Origin: an uncultured Muribaculum sp.
GTDB taxonomy: Bacteria > Bacteroidota > Bacteroidia > Bacteroidales > Muribaculaceae
Assembly (NCBI GenBank): GCA_910578835.1
Contig: CAJTSK010000004.1
Coordinates: 75,835-139,834, forward strand
Direction: 5' to 3'
Length of the DNA stretch: 64,000 nt
Part shown: in pieces, positions 8,077 through 17,289 of the stretch
Position numbering within the stretch: the first letter of the stretch is position 1
Layout of the letters: each line of letters starts with the position of its first letter
Position numbers and translations under genes: made by a program
Notes under the pieces: generated by a model
Told to the model about the DNA's origin: nothing
What the model saw: only the letters and a program-made list of their open reading frames with translations
The model's database searches: none

Positions 8077-10866
8077 ATGACGAAATTCTATTCATTAACG
8101 TTCTTGCTTGCATGCTTCTTCATGCAAGTAAATGCGCAGGTAATCACCACTTCGCCTGCCGTAATCCAGGAAAACAGTCGCGACATCGTGATTACCTTTC
8201 ACGCCGACGAGGGCAACAAAGGTCTTGCCGGACTTACCGCTAAAGATGCCGTCTACGCCCACACAGGGGTAATACTCGAAGGCTCCGACACATGGATGTA
8301 TGCCCCGTCATGGTCAGCCAACCTTGACAAATACAAGATGACATATGTGTCGCCCGACACATGGTCGCTGACCATTCCTGAAATAAGCACATTCTACGGC
8401 ACCAAAGAAGGAGAGGTAGTAGAACGTCTCGCTTTCGTATTCCGCAACGCCACCGGCTCAAAAGAGGGCAAGACAGCTTCAGGGGGCGACATATTTGTCA
8501 ATGTATATCCCGCTGATGAACTGTCGATGACACTGACCCCCTCGGTCGAGGCGGGAGTGCTCTCCGGACCTACCGAAATTTCATTTACCGTCAACACGAC
8601 TTCGGCTGCCGACATAGCCCTTTACGCCAACGACAAGGAGATTGCATCTGTCAAGAATTCCGACAAGCTATCGTGTGACTACAATATCGAGGCGATGGGC
8701 TCTACCACGATAAAGGCTACCGCCACTGCCGCAGGAAAAACCATTGAATCAACCCTCGTATATGTACGCCCCAACGCCCCTGTCGCAAAAGATTACCCCG
8801 GCGGAAAGCCGCAGATGGGAGCCGTGCGGGCTGCCGACGGCACAACTTACTTCTGTCTTGCAGCACCCGGCAAGGAGAAAGCTAATATCGTCGGCTCATG
8901 GAACGGATATATACCGTCGGCCGACACTTTCTATCAGGATTACGAAGGCAACAGGTATTTCTGGTGGAGTGTTAGCGGGCTCAAAGAAAACACCGACTAC
9001 ATATATTATTATATAGTCGACACCGCAACCAAGGTAGGTGACCCTTACGCCCGTCTTGTACTTGACCCGTCAAACGACAAATATATCCCGTCAAACGCCT
9101 ACCCCGACATGCCCGCCTACCCCACAGCCTACGTGACAGGCAATGTACCTGTAGCGGTATACAACTCGGGCGCCGACTCCTACGACTGGAAAGTAAAGGA
9201 TTTCAAGGGTGTCGACAAAGACCGTCTTGTAATCTACGAGCTGCTCATACGCGACTTCACCGGTACTGAAGGGCAAGCCAAGGGCAACGGCACTATCGCC
9301 GGCGTAATCGAGAAGCTTGACTATCTCCGCAATCTCGGTGTCAACGCCATCGAGCTGCTTCCGATAATGGAATTTAGTGGCAACAACTCATGGGGCTACA
9401 ACCCCAACTTCTACTTTGCGCCTGACAAGGCATACGGTACCCCCGACGACTACCGCCGACTAATCGACGAAGCTCATGAACGAGGCATGGCAGTGATACT
9501 CGACGTGGTATTTAACCAGACCGACGGTCTTCACCCCTGGTACAAGATGTATCCCGCATCAAAAAATCCGTTCTACAATGCCGGCGCACCCCATTCTTAC
9601 AGTGTGTTAAACGACTGGAAGCAGGAAAATCCTCTCGTTCAACAGCAGTTTAAGGATGTACTTCGCTACTGGCTTGAGGCATACAATGTCGACGGTTTCC
9701 GCTTCGACCTCGTGAAAGGTCTTGGCGACGACGACAGCTACGGCGCCACCTACAACGCCTCAACCAACCGCTACACCGGTGTCACCGAGGCAAAGACCAA
9801 CGCCTACAATGCCTCCCGCGTGGCTCGCATGAAAGAGCTTCACGCAGCAATGATGGAAGTTAAGCCCGGCGCTTACTTCATCAACGAGAATCTTGCAGGC
9901 GCCAAGGAAGAGAATGAAATGGCTGCCGACGGCGAGCTAAACTGGGCAAATATAAACAATGCCTCCTGCCAGTTTGCCATGGGATGGCCCGATGGATGCC
10001 AGCTCAACCGCTTCTATGCCGTCAACGACAGCCGCACAAAAGGCTCGACCGTATCTTACGCCGAGAGCCACGATGAAGAGCGCATGGCGTTTAAGATTAA
10101 CAAATGGGGAGCCGCAGGCGTGAAAGGAGACACCGGCATCGCTATGCGCCGTCTTGGCTCAGTCGCAGCAATAATGCTCATGACTCCCGGCTCCCACATG
10201 ATATGGCAATTCCAGGAGTTAGGTGCCGATGAATCGACTAAAAAGACCGATGCCGCGGGGAACCCTACCGGTGAAAACAGCACCGACCCGAAGAAAGTCG
10301 TGTGGAGCTATCTCAACGACCCTGACCGTGCCGGACTTTATGAGACATATGTCCATCTCAACAGCCTTCGCAACAGTTATCCCTCGCTCTTCGGCGACAA
10401 TGCCTCGGTAACCATGAAATGTAATTCGGCAAGCTCTTCAAAGTGGGGCACCGGCTTTACCATCACCGTCACCGACGGCAACAAGGAAATGTATTGCGTG
10501 GTCAATCCCGAGGTAAGCTCCGAGATGAAAATCACAGTGCCGTTTAAAAACGATGCCTCTGCTTATCACCAGATTCTTGCAAGCCACTCCACCACCCCGC
10601 TTCTGTCGGGCAATGAAGTGACTCTTGCGCCAGGTGCATTTGCCATCTACGGAACACTTGACATCTCCGGACTCGACACCACTGTCGATGACATTGCCCC
10701 GGCAATCATAGTCAAAGGAGGCGCAGGAACGATAACTGTCGACGGAGAGTATGACTCATTACAGGTGTACACCATTACCGGCATGTCGACATCGCCCGAC
10801 AACCTTACTCCCGGCATCTACATTGTAGTGGTCGACGGTTCGGTCTACAAAGTAGCGGTGCGTTAA
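8077..10866 (+). CDS. Secreted alpha-amylase family (GH13) protein with C-terminal sorting-like tail
   Basis: Extracytoplasmic starch/alpha-glucan hydrolase, 929 residues. It has a signal peptide (1-20, ending VNAQ), two N-terminal beta-sandwich regions (about 25-150 and 240-330, the second CBM48/E-set-like), a GH13 barrel (about 380-760), a C-terminal beta domain and a tail (about 890-929) ending LTPGIYIVVVDGSVYKVAVR. Catalytic residues are present: nucleophile Asp544 in GFRFDLVKG, acid/base Glu604 in FINENLAG, Asp666 in AESHDEER. Region I reads DVVFNQTDG, with Gln481 where most GH13 enzymes have His. The tail resembles type IX secretion sorting domains. No susCD pair or regulator is adjacent. 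The 348-bp element ends 33 bp before the ATG and may supply or disrupt its promoter. Confidence 0.93.
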   Translation: MTKFYSLTFLLACFFMQVNAQVITTSPAVIQENSRDIVITFHADEGNKGLAGLTAKDAVYAHTGVILEGSDTWMYAPSWSANLDKYKMTYVSPDTWSLTIPEISTFYGTKEGEVVERLAFVFRNATGSKEGKTASGGDIFVNVYPADELSMTLTPSVEAGVLSGPTEISFTVNTTSAADIALYANDKEIASVKNSDKLSCDYNIEAMGSTTIKATATAAGKTIESTLVYVRPNAPVAKDYPGGKPQMGAVRAADGTTYFCLAAPGKEKANIVGSWNGYIPSADTFYQDYEGNRYFWWSVSGLKENTDYIYYYIVDTATKVGDPYARLVLDPSNDKYIPSNAYPDMPAYPTAYVTGNVPVAVYNSGADSYDWKVKDFKGVDKDRLVIYELLIRDFTGTEGQAKGNGTIAGVIEKLDYLRNLGVNAIELLPIMEFSGNNSWGYNPNFYFAPDKAYGTPDDYRRLIDEAHERGMAVILDVVFNQTDGLHPWYKMYPASKNPFYNAGAPHSYSVLNDWKQENPLVQQQFKDVLRYWLEAYNVDGFRFDLVKGLGDDDSYGATYNASTNRYTGVTEAKTNAYNASRVARMKELHAAMMEVKPGAYFINENLAGAKEENEMAADGELNWANINNASCQFAMGWPDGCQLNRFYAVNDSRTKGSTVSYAESHDEERMAFKINKWGAAGVKGDTGIAMRRLGSVAAIMLMTPGSHMIWQFQELGADESTKKTDAAGNPTGENSTDPKKVVWSYLNDPDRAGLYETYVHLNSLRNSYPSLFGDNASVTMKCNSASSSKWGTGFTITVTDGNKEMYCVVNPEVSSEMKITVPFKNDASAYHQILASHSTTPLLSGNEVTLAPGAFAIYGTLDISGLDTTVDDIAPAIIVKGGAGTITVDGEYDSLQVYTITGMSTSPDNLTPGIYIVVVDGSVYKVAVR

Positions 10867-10917
10867 CCCCATAAAAAACGGTTTTTCCGATATTTTTCAC
10901 AAAAAAGTAGCGGGGAG

Positions 10918-10948
10918 TTGCATTAATCAAATGTTTTATGTAATTTTG
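10918..10948 (+). promoter_or_regulatory. Promoter of rpmH
   Basis: TTG (10918-10920), 20 nt, then TAATTTTG (10941-10948), a full match to the Bacteroidetes consensus; ATG follows 45 nt after the -7 box. Confidence 0.75.
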
Positions 10949-10993
10949 CACTCGCTTTATACGCTTTGACAACAAACAAAACATTATACAACG

Positions 10994-11149
10994 ATGAAAA
11001 GAACGTTTCAGCCCTCTAACAGAAAAAGAGTAAATAAGCATGGATTCCGTGAACGCATGTCTACCCCCGACGGTCGTAAAGTGCTTGCACGCCGTCGCGC
11101 TAAGGGTCGCGCTCATCTTACTGTAAGCGATACTATCGCTCGCAAGTAA
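10994..11149 (+). CDS. rpmH: 50S ribosomal protein L34
   Basis: A 51-residue, very basic protein starting MKRTFQPSNRKRVNKHGFRE and containing RMSTPDGRKVLARRRAKGR, diagnostic of L34 of the large ribosomal subunit. It is the usual size plus the short C-terminal extension (HLTVSDTIARK) seen in Bacteroidetes. It has its own promoter and terminator and lies beside folD, away from the dnaA/rnpA context common in other phyla. Confidence 0.97.
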   Translation: MKRTFQPSNRKRVNKHGFRERMSTPDGRKVLARRRAKGRAHLTVSDTIARK

Positions 11150-11178
11150 TAACATCGGAGACTGCAAAACTCATAAAA

Positions 11179-11213
11179 AGCGCATCGGTCGTATAGTGCC
11201 GGTGCGCTCTTTG
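11179..11213 (+). terminator. Terminator of rpmH
   Basis: Ten-base arms AGCGCATCGG (11179-11188) and CCGGTGCGCT (11199-11208) pair with one G-T wobble, followed by a short T-run; moderate strength. Confidence 0.65.
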
Positions 11214-11241
11214 TAGTTATATCAACTTTAAACATCAGATT

Positions 11242-12126
11242 ATGACACTTATTGACGGAAAGAAAGTAGCCGATCAGATTAAGGAAGAAATAGGCGCGAC
11301 CGTTGAAAAAATGGTTGCCGAAGGTAAAAAGCGTCCTCATCTCGCCGCGATACTTGTGGGACACGACGGCGGAAGTGAAACCTATGTGGCTCATAAGGTA
11401 CGCGCATGCGAGCAGTGTGGCTTCAAGTCCACGCTCATCCGCTTTGAAGAAGACGTGACCGAAGAAAAGCTTCTTGAAGCCATTGACTCGCTCAACCGCG
11501 ATGCCGATGTCGACGGATTTATAGTGCAGCTGCCACTTCCCCGCCACATCTCAGAGCAGAAGATAATCGAAGCGATTGACTACCGCAAGGATGTTGACGG
11601 ATTTCACCCCATTAATGTGGGACGTATGTCAATCGGTCTACCTTGCTACCTCTCGGCGACACCTGCAGGCATAATGGAACTCATCGCCCGCTACGAAATC
11701 CCCACCAAGGGCAAGCGTTGCGTGGTTCTCGGAAGAAGCAACATCGTGGGCAAGCCCGTGGCAACACTCATGATGCAGAAACATAATCCCGGCGATGCTA
11801 CCGTTACAGTATGTCACAGTGCCACTGAAAACATCAAGGAGATATGCCGTGAAGCCGACATCATAATCGCCGCACTCGGCAAGCCCGGCTTCGTGACAGC
11901 CGACATGGTAAAACCAGGCGCGGCAATAATTGACGTAGGCACAACCCGTGTCCCCGACTCATCACGCAAAAGCGGATTCCGTCTGCGCGGCGATGTAGAC
12001 TTTGACAATGTAGCACCCCTCTGCTCATTCATCACTCCGGTACCCGGCGGAGTAGGTCCCATGACCATCTGCTCCCTCATGAAGAATACCCTTCTTGCCG
12101 GACAAGGCGCAATATACGGAAAATAA
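11242..12126 (+). CDS. folD: Bifunctional methylenetetrahydrofolate dehydrogenase/cyclohydrolase
   Basis: Interconverts 5,10-methylene-, methenyl- and 10-formyl-tetrahydrofolate in the cytosol, supplying one-carbon units for purine synthesis (purT is also in this window). At 294 residues it is full length. The catalytic Lys lies in YVAHKVRACEQCGF, and the family signatures VDGFHPINVGR, VVLGRSNIVGKPVA and PVPGGVGPMT are present. It is followed after 9 bp by the CapA-like gene, so the two are probably cotranscribed. Confidence 0.97.
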   Translation: MTLIDGKKVADQIKEEIGATVEKMVAEGKKRPHLAAILVGHDGGSETYVAHKVRACEQCGFKSTLIRFEEDVTEEKLLEAIDSLNRDADVDGFIVQLPLPRHISEQKIIEAIDYRKDVDGFHPINVGRMSIGLPCYLSATPAGIMELIARYEIPTKGKRCVVLGRSNIVGKPVATLMMQKHNPGDATVTVCHSATENIKEICREADIIIAALGKPGFVTADMVKPGAAIIDVGTTRVPDSSRKSGFRLRGDVDFDNVAPLCSFITPVPGGVGPMTICSLMKNTLLAGQGAIYGK

Positions 12127-12135
12127 GCAGGCTCC

Positions 12136-13260
12136 ATGCAGCTTTTAGCTATAATGCTTTTCACGCTCTCGTCGTTGTTTTCAGGCAACGACGGAGCGTC
12201 TATTGTTTTTGCGGGTGACGCCATGCAACATCAGGCACAGATTGATGCCGCACGCAGAGCAGACGGCACATATGACTACTCAGGATGTTTCGACGCGGTA
12301 GCGCCCTATGTAGATGCAGCCGACTATGCCGTGGTCAATCTCGAAACCCCGCTCGGAGGAAAGCCCTATACCGGTTATCCCTGCTTCAGCGCACCTGACT
12401 CCTACCTTGACGCGCTTATCGATGCCGGGTTTGACCTCATGCTGACAGCCAACAACCACACACTTGACAAGCGCGACAAAGGTCTTGTCAGGACCCTCGA
12501 CCGCCTTGATGCAGCAGGTGTCGACCATATCGGCACTTATCGCAACCACGAGCAGCGCGATTCAGTGATTCCGCTACTGCGCAACATCTGCGGATTTGAT
12601 ATCGCATTTCTCAACTATACTTACGGCACCAATGGCATAACACTCCGCACCCCCGCCATAGTCGACTATATCGACCGCGAGCTCATCAAGTCTGACATTG
12701 CAAAAGCGCGAGAGCGCGGTGCCGAAATCGTAATCGTGTGCATCCATTGGGGCATCGAGTATGACCTTCTGCCTTCACGCGCCCAGAAAGAGCTTGCCGA
12801 CTTCCTCATCGACTCAGGCACCGACATCGTGATTGGCGGACACCCCCATGTGGTACAACCCATGGAAATACGTCACAAGCCCGATGGCAGGAAAGCACTC
12901 GTGGTATATTCGCTTGGCAACTTCATCTCCAACATGAAGACACGCGACACACGGGGAGGAGCAATGGTCAAAGTCAATCTCACCCGCGGTGACGATGGAA
13001 TCGCCGCAGTAGACACAGCCACTTATCGCCTTGTCTTCACCGTTCCGGCAACCGCAGGCTCAAATTTCCGCCTTGTCCCCGCCGAAAAATGCGATAATTC
13101 GACCTGGCGCGCTCACTGTAAGGCATTTGAGCAATCGGCACAGTCGCTATTTGACAAGCACAACATAGGAGTGACACGCGACACAACCCTCATCCCTTCA
13201 AAAAAAATGACTCCTCTCGAAATATTTTTACTAAAAACATTTGGTGAATTAAAAAAATAG
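12136..13260 (+). CDS. CapA-family metallophosphatase-like protein
   Basis: 374 residues with a hydrophobic N-terminus (1-20), probably exported. Motifs of the PGA_cap (CapA) calcineurin-like fold are in order: FAGDAM, VVNLETPL, LTANNHTLDK, CIHWGIEYD, IGGHPHVVQP and YSLGNFIS, which carry the likely metal ligands. CapA proteins are named for poly-gamma-glutamate capsule synthesis, but no capBC genes are near and many stand-alone homologues have unknown substrates. Treat it as a putative periplasmic phosphoesterase. The tRNA-His promoter lies across the end of this gene. Confidence 0.88.
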   Translation: MQLLAIMLFTLSSLFSGNDGASIVFAGDAMQHQAQIDAARRADGTYDYSGCFDAVAPYVDAADYAVVNLETPLGGKPYTGYPCFSAPDSYLDALIDAGFDLMLTANNHTLDKRDKGLVRTLDRLDAAGVDHIGTYRNHEQRDSVIPLLRNICGFDIAFLNYTYGTNGITLRTPAIVDYIDRELIKSDIAKARERGAEIVIVCIHWGIEYDLLPSRAQKELADFLIDSGTDIVIGGHPHVVQPMEIRHKPDGRKALVVYSLGNFISNMKTRDTRGGAMVKVNLTRGDDGIAAVDTATYRLVFTVPATAGSNFRLVPAEKCDNSTWRAHCKAFEQSAQSLFDKHNIGVTRDTTLIPSKKMTPLEIFLLKTFGELKK

Positions 13261-13271
13261 TTCTACCTTTG
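13240..13271 (+). promoter_or_regulatory. Promoter of tRNA-His, overlapping the capA-like stop
   Basis: TTTG (13240-13243), exactly 20 nt, then TACCTTTG (13264-13271): an ideal Bacteroidetes promoter whose -33 box is inside the preceding coding region. Start expected 5-8 nt downstream, close to the tRNA 5' end. Confidence 0.8.
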
Positions 13272-13284
13272 CACCATCGAAATG

Positions 13285-13358
<74 letters not shown>

Positions 13359-13361
13359 CTC

Positions 13362-13392
13362 AAAAGGAGATGTCTTTGACATCTCCTTTTTT
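13362..13392 (+). terminator. Terminator after tRNA-His
   Basis: Stem AAAAGGAGATGTC / GACATCTCCTTTT with a TTT loop, then further T residues; perfect pairing. Confidence 0.9.
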
Positions 13393-13513
13393 CATACCCA
13401 CATAGCAGCCGCACCCGAATTCCGGGCAGCCGATTGCACCGGAGGGCACAATGGTTCCCCCCATTCCAATACGAGCATAGATAGCTACCGGATATGCAGA
13501 AGATCTGAGCAGG

Positions 13514-14437
13514 TTAGCGATGGTGACGCGGGAACAGGCGGCGTATCGCTGTGAGATGTTGTCCAATGCTTCCACCGACTATCACGAGGGTGACAGCTAC
13601 AATAATGAGGACCAAGCCACATACATCGCGCACCGTAAGCTGCTCGTGAAACACTGTCACTCCTATCACCACAGCCGTAAGCGGCTCCATTGCACCGAGT
13701 ATCGCCGTAGGTGTCGACCCGATATAGGTGATGGCAAGAGTCGTACATAAAAACGACACCGCTGTAGGCAACAAAGCAAGGGCACCGACACGACTCCACT
13801 GCCCTACTCCTGACGGCACCGACAGGTGTCCGCTTACAAGGATGTTGACTACAAATATCAACAGACCGAATGTCAGCACATAGAATGTCACTGTCAAAGT
13901 AGGCACACGCGCAAGCTCAGTCTTGTTGATGCCCACGATGTAAAGCGCATAGGAGAGCGCCGAGAGCATCACCAGCACAGTTCCGGCTACACTCAGCGTA
14001 GCCCCTCCCTCTCCCTTGTAAAGCAAGCCTATACCGACAAGTGCCATCGCGAGACAAAATATAGTAAGCGGCTTCAACCGCTCATGAAACAGAGCCGCCA
14101 TTATAAACGCCACCATAAGCGGATAGACAAAGAGCAGCGTCGACGCTATGCCCGCATCCATGTAGCGGTAAGCCTCAAAGAGCGTCACCGACGACACTCC
14201 TACAAGCAACCCGAAGCCAAGCAATAATACCGTCTGCCGACGCGTCACCTTAAACGTCTTGCCGCGCGCCACCATCATCAAAGCCATTATAGGGATGGCA
14301 AGCAGGTAGCGGAAAAACAATATCGACGGAGTATCCATCCCCTCAGCAATCAGAGGCAACGCAAACAGTGGATTTAGTCCGTAAGTAGCAGCGGCTATAA
14401 ATCCGAGGGCATAACCCTGTATCTTTCGTGAATCCAT
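13514..14437 (-). CDS. EamA/DMT-family transporter
   Basis: A 307-residue inner-membrane protein with ten predicted helices in two five-helix halves, typical of drug/metabolite transporters. The first half starts GYALGFIAAATYGLNPLFALPL; the second half contains GAMEPLTAVVIGVTVFHEQL, a hallmark of the second EamA repeat. The substrate cannot be told. It is the last gene of a minus-strand run with the flippase (3-bp gap) and a glycosyltransferase. Confidence 0.9.
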   Translation of the reverse strand: MDSRKIQGYALGFIAAATYGLNPLFALPLIAEGMDTPSILFFRYLLAIPIMALMMVARGKTFKVTRRQTVLLLGFGLLVGVSSVTLFEAYRYMDAGIASTLLFVYPLMVAFIMAALFHERLKPLTIFCLAMALVGIGLLYKGEGGATLSVAGTVLVMLSALSYALYIVGINKTELARVPTLTVTFYVLTFGLLIFVVNILVSGHLSVPSGVGQWSRVGALALLPTAVSFLCTTLAITYIGSTPTAILGAMEPLTAVVIGVTVFHEQLTVRDVCGLVLIIVAVTLVIVGGSIGQHLTAIRRLFPRHHR

Positions 14438-14440
14438 TTT

Positions 14441-15898
14441 TTATTGTCGGATAATAACTCTCTTTATACGCAATATCGACACTACGCATGTCGCAACAAA
14501 TACAGCTCCCATCGCCACATAAGCCGCCAGCTCATCGGTGATATACGAGCAGAGAAAAGCTGTCACACCGGCAGTGACGGCATACGCCGCAGAGACCGTC
14601 GTCTGCCGGTCATAACCGTAATCATACAAACGCCGGTTCAATATATAATAAACCACATAAGCAGTCAGGCTACACGCTACAAGACTCATTCCAAGACCGA
14701 CAAGACCGAAGAAATAATACGCCACACAACTCACCGCGAGATTGAGCGCATTGCCAAACACTCCTTCGAGCCAGAAGAAAAGGCGTTTGTTATCTTTAGC
14801 AAACGCGATATAACCCATCGGATAGTTAAGCCCCCTGAGCAATATGCCCAGACCGAACCATCTCATCAGCGGCATCACACTCATAAACGACTCAGTAAGC
14901 AGCAGCCTGATTATCACAGGAGCTGTAAATATAAGACCAGCCACAAGAGGTGTAAGTATCAGACTGACAATCTCAATCTGACGGTTGACCACGGCACGCA
15001 TCTTCTCATTATCACCGGCAATCGCCGTAAGTCTTGGGAAAAAGTCAAGTGCCATCGCGCTGAACACCACACCGACATACTGATTGGTAATCGAGTTAGC
15101 AGCCTGATACAATCCCACATCATCCAACGAGCCGAAACTGCGCACAAAAAGGTTAATCAGGTAATTGGTAAATGTCCCGATAAGCGAGCCCGCCATCAAC
15201 ACCAGACCAAGACCTATCAACTTCATGACAAGCGGCTTGTGGGATGACCACACAAATTTCACCTTGTCGACCTCGATACTCTTCTTCACCGAGCTGGAAT
15301 AAAACAAAAATGTGGAGAGCGACAATACAATCATAGCCGGCACGATGCCACCGGTGCCAAAGAAATAGTAAAGCGGCACTCCGACAAAAAGTCCCGTCAA
15401 GCCACCCACTATGGATGCCTTCGACAGCCGCTTCACTTCATGCATGCCTTGAAGCAACGACATTTCCCCAGCTGATGATATTGCAAAAAACACCATCACG
15501 GCAAGAAGCATGAAGCCAAACGTGTGGGCATCATCACCAAATGTCCATCTACTAAGCAGGGGGGAGAACAGCAAGCATACACACGCCCCGAGCAACGCAC
15601 TCATAACAATCAGGCGACGTGCTACAGCAAATACCGTAGATATCTTTTGGCGCTCATCACGGTTTGCCGCTACCTCTTTCACTACAGCAAGGTTAAGTCC
15701 AAGCGAGGCAAATTGCTGGAGAGTATTTGCCGTGGTGGTGTAAAGCGCGGCGACACCCATTCCCGCCGGTCCAAGCAATATCGCCACAAACTTGCCCCTT
15801 ATCAAGGCAAGAAGTATCTGAAACACCTGAACGCCGCCAAATATCGACGTACCCTTCAAGATACTCTTATAGCTATTTTCGTCCTTTAATACAGCCAT
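14441..15898 (-). CDS. Polysaccharide flippase (Wzx/MATE-like)
   Basis: A 485-residue integral membrane protein of the polysaccharide-export/O-antigen translocase type, expected to flip lipid-linked glycan across the inner membrane. About twelve to fourteen hydrophobic helices; N-terminus SILKGTSIFGGVQVFQILLA and the glycine/asparagine-rich GLNLAVVKEVA are typical. I start at the ATG at 15896-15898 (MAVLKDENSYKS); upstream in-frame starts add a poor 31-residue extension lying inside the preceding gene. It overlaps the upstream glycosyltransferase by 26 nt, so translation is probably coupled. The gene suggests an O-antigen or exopolysaccharide unit, but no polymerase is near. Confidence 0.88.
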   Translation of the reverse strand: MAVLKDENSYKSILKGTSIFGGVQVFQILLALIRGKFVAILLGPAGMGVAALYTTTANTLQQFASLGLNLAVVKEVAANRDERQKISTVFAVARRLIVMSALLGACVCLLFSPLLSRWTFGDDAHTFGFMLLAVMVFFAISSAGEMSLLQGMHEVKRLSKASIVGGLTGLFVGVPLYYFFGTGGIVPAMIVLSLSTFLFYSSSVKKSIEVDKVKFVWSSHKPLVMKLIGLGLVLMAGSLIGTFTNYLINLFVRSFGSLDDVGLYQAANSITNQYVGVVFSAMALDFFPRLTAIAGDNEKMRAVVNRQIEIVSLILTPLVAGLIFTAPVIIRLLLTESFMSVMPLMRWFGLGILLRGLNYPMGYIAFAKDNKRLFFWLEGVFGNALNLAVSCVAYYFFGLVGLGMSLVACSLTAYVVYYILNRRLYDYGYDRQTTVSAAYAVTAGVTAFLCSYITDELAAYVAMGAVFVATCVVSILRIKRVIIRQ

Positions 15899-16874
15899 AT
15901 ACCTGCATTGCCAATTTAAGATGCCTGACACCGGCACGCAACAATAACATTTTTCCCCTGCTAACCCTCCCTGCTGTAAGCTGGAAGTCAATCGACTGCC
16001 GCGACCGCTCTATAAGCGTCTCTATTTCTCCGGCATTCCCCTCCAATTGCCTACGGTATCTGACAGCAAACGAAATCATCCCTACCGTGTCGTTAAAAAG
16101 CTGCACATTAATCAGCGCGCGCTCCTCGCTCCCCTCGGGATAATTTTCATATATAAGCCGCTTCAGGTTCATATCAGTCTTAAGTATGTCAAACCGACCG
16201 TAGTCTATCCTTGATGAAATAGAGCCGGGATTTACACGGTATATATATTCTGCATCGCTAAATGCGATCTTAGGAGCGGCTACCATCAGTTGCCGGGAGA
16301 GTAATTCGTCAGCATTCATGTCATCACCGTCACACACACAGCGCGTCAACATGTCTACATAAAACCGGCGACCGATACATCCGTTGGGCGCAATCTTCCA
16401 GCTACCCAAGGTGTACTGCAGCAAATCACGTCCCCGGTACACTGCCGATATGTCAAATTCCTCAACAGGAAGACTCCTCCCTCCACGGACAAGACGGCAA
16501 TAGACTGCATAGGCTCCAGTCGCCTCGATACGTCGCTGCATCTTGGCAAGGAAACCGGGTTCAATAGTGTCATCGGCATCAAGTGAAACAACATAGCTGC
16601 CCCTCGATGCCATTACAGCCTGCTTTCGCGGCGCAAACGCGCTCCCGCTGTTACGCTCCCGTCTATATAGTCTCACGTTATGAGATTTCGCCAAATATCC
16701 TGACGCAATATCATATGAGCCGTCGGTCGAGCAATCATCCACAATGACCAGTTCCCAGTCGTCAAAAGACTGGGCAAACACACTCTCTATCGCTTCAGCA
16801 ATAAACGATGCCGCATTGTAAACCGGCATCACTATCGAAAAAAAGGGTGGTTTATTGATACTACTGTCATTCAT
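15873..16874 (-). CDS. Family 2 glycosyltransferase
   Basis: GT-A fold transferase acting at the inner face of the cytoplasmic membrane. PPFFSIVMPVYNAASFIAEA opens the domain, VIVDDCSTDGS follows, and the metal-binding motif is SLDADDTIEPGF. About 333 residues from the ATG at 16872-16874. Two earlier in-frame starts (16889, 16904) lie on or next to the promoter -7 box at 16902-16909 and are unlikely. Acceptor and donor sugars are unknown. First gene of the run glycosyltransferase-flippase-EamA. Confidence 0.9.
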   Translation of the reverse strand: MNDSSINKPPFFSIVMPVYNAASFIAEAIESVFAQSFDDWELVIVDDCSTDGSYDIASGYLAKSHNVRLYRRERNSGSAFAPRKQAVMASRGSYVVSLDADDTIEPGFLAKMQRRIEATGAYAVYCRLVRGGRSLPVEEFDISAVYRGRDLLQYTLGSWKIAPNGCIGRRFYVDMLTRCVCDGDDMNADELLSRQLMVAAPKIAFSDAEYIYRVNPGSISSRIDYGRFDILKTDMNLKRLIYENYPEGSEERALINVQLFNDTVGMISFAVRYRRQLEGNAGEIETLIERSRQSIDFQLTAGRVSRGKMLLLRAGVRHLKLAMQVYGCIKGRK

Positions 16875-16901
16875 CGGTAACACGTCCATTGTTGACTTCA
16901 A

Positions 16902-16932
16902 CAAAGTTAGCCTAAATATTGCGATTATGCAA
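16902..16932 (-). promoter_or_regulatory. Promoter of the glycosyltransferase-flippase-EamA run
   Basis: Minus strand: TTG (16930-16932), 20 nt, TAACTTTG (16902-16909). It decides the downstream start codon at 16874. Confidence 0.65.
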
Positions 16933-16974
16933 TTGCACCAAACAGGAATACTCCCTCACATGACCTGCTTCCCG

Positions 16975-17289
16975 TCACTTCTGCAGTATTACCAGCGTTG
17001 GCTTCTCGCCGTCGCCAACAGAAAGATTGCGCATCGACACGTAGCGGCTTATCCGCTTTATCGCCTCCTCGATTAGTTCGGCACGTCCCAATATACGCTT
17101 CATCTGGTCGACATTGACCGTGGTGACCCGCTCCTGAGGAGCTACCACGATTATACCCGAAACAAATACGGTCGAATGGATTTCTCCGTCAAAACGGCTC
17201 ACCGTCACCCGCTCTCCGTCAAGTTCGACTATCGACTGGCGGTAAACTTTACCCCCATGCATCACGGCATGGGCAAGATATCTTACCAT
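16975..17289 (-). CDS. Conserved-looking hypothetical protein
   Basis: 104 residues, no signal peptide or membrane helix. The first half is beta-rich (YRQSIVELDGERVTVSRFDG, then STVFVSGIIVVAP) and the second half helical (MKRILGRAELIEEAIKRISRY). I do not recognise the family. Its ATG overlaps the stop of the DUF4296 gene (TAATG, sharing one base), so it is the terminal cistron of the lspA operon and translationally coupled to it. Confidence 0.75.
   Translation of the reverse strand: MVRYLAHAVMHGGKVYRQSIVELDGERVTVSRFDGEIHSTVFVSGIIVVAPQERVTTVNVDQMKRILGRAELIEEAIKRISRYVSMRNLSVGDGEKPTLVILQK

Noticed and set aside
14444..15247. 267-codon plus-strand frame
   Set aside because: Antisense to the flippase; composition rich in His, Arg and Lys as expected for a shadow frame.
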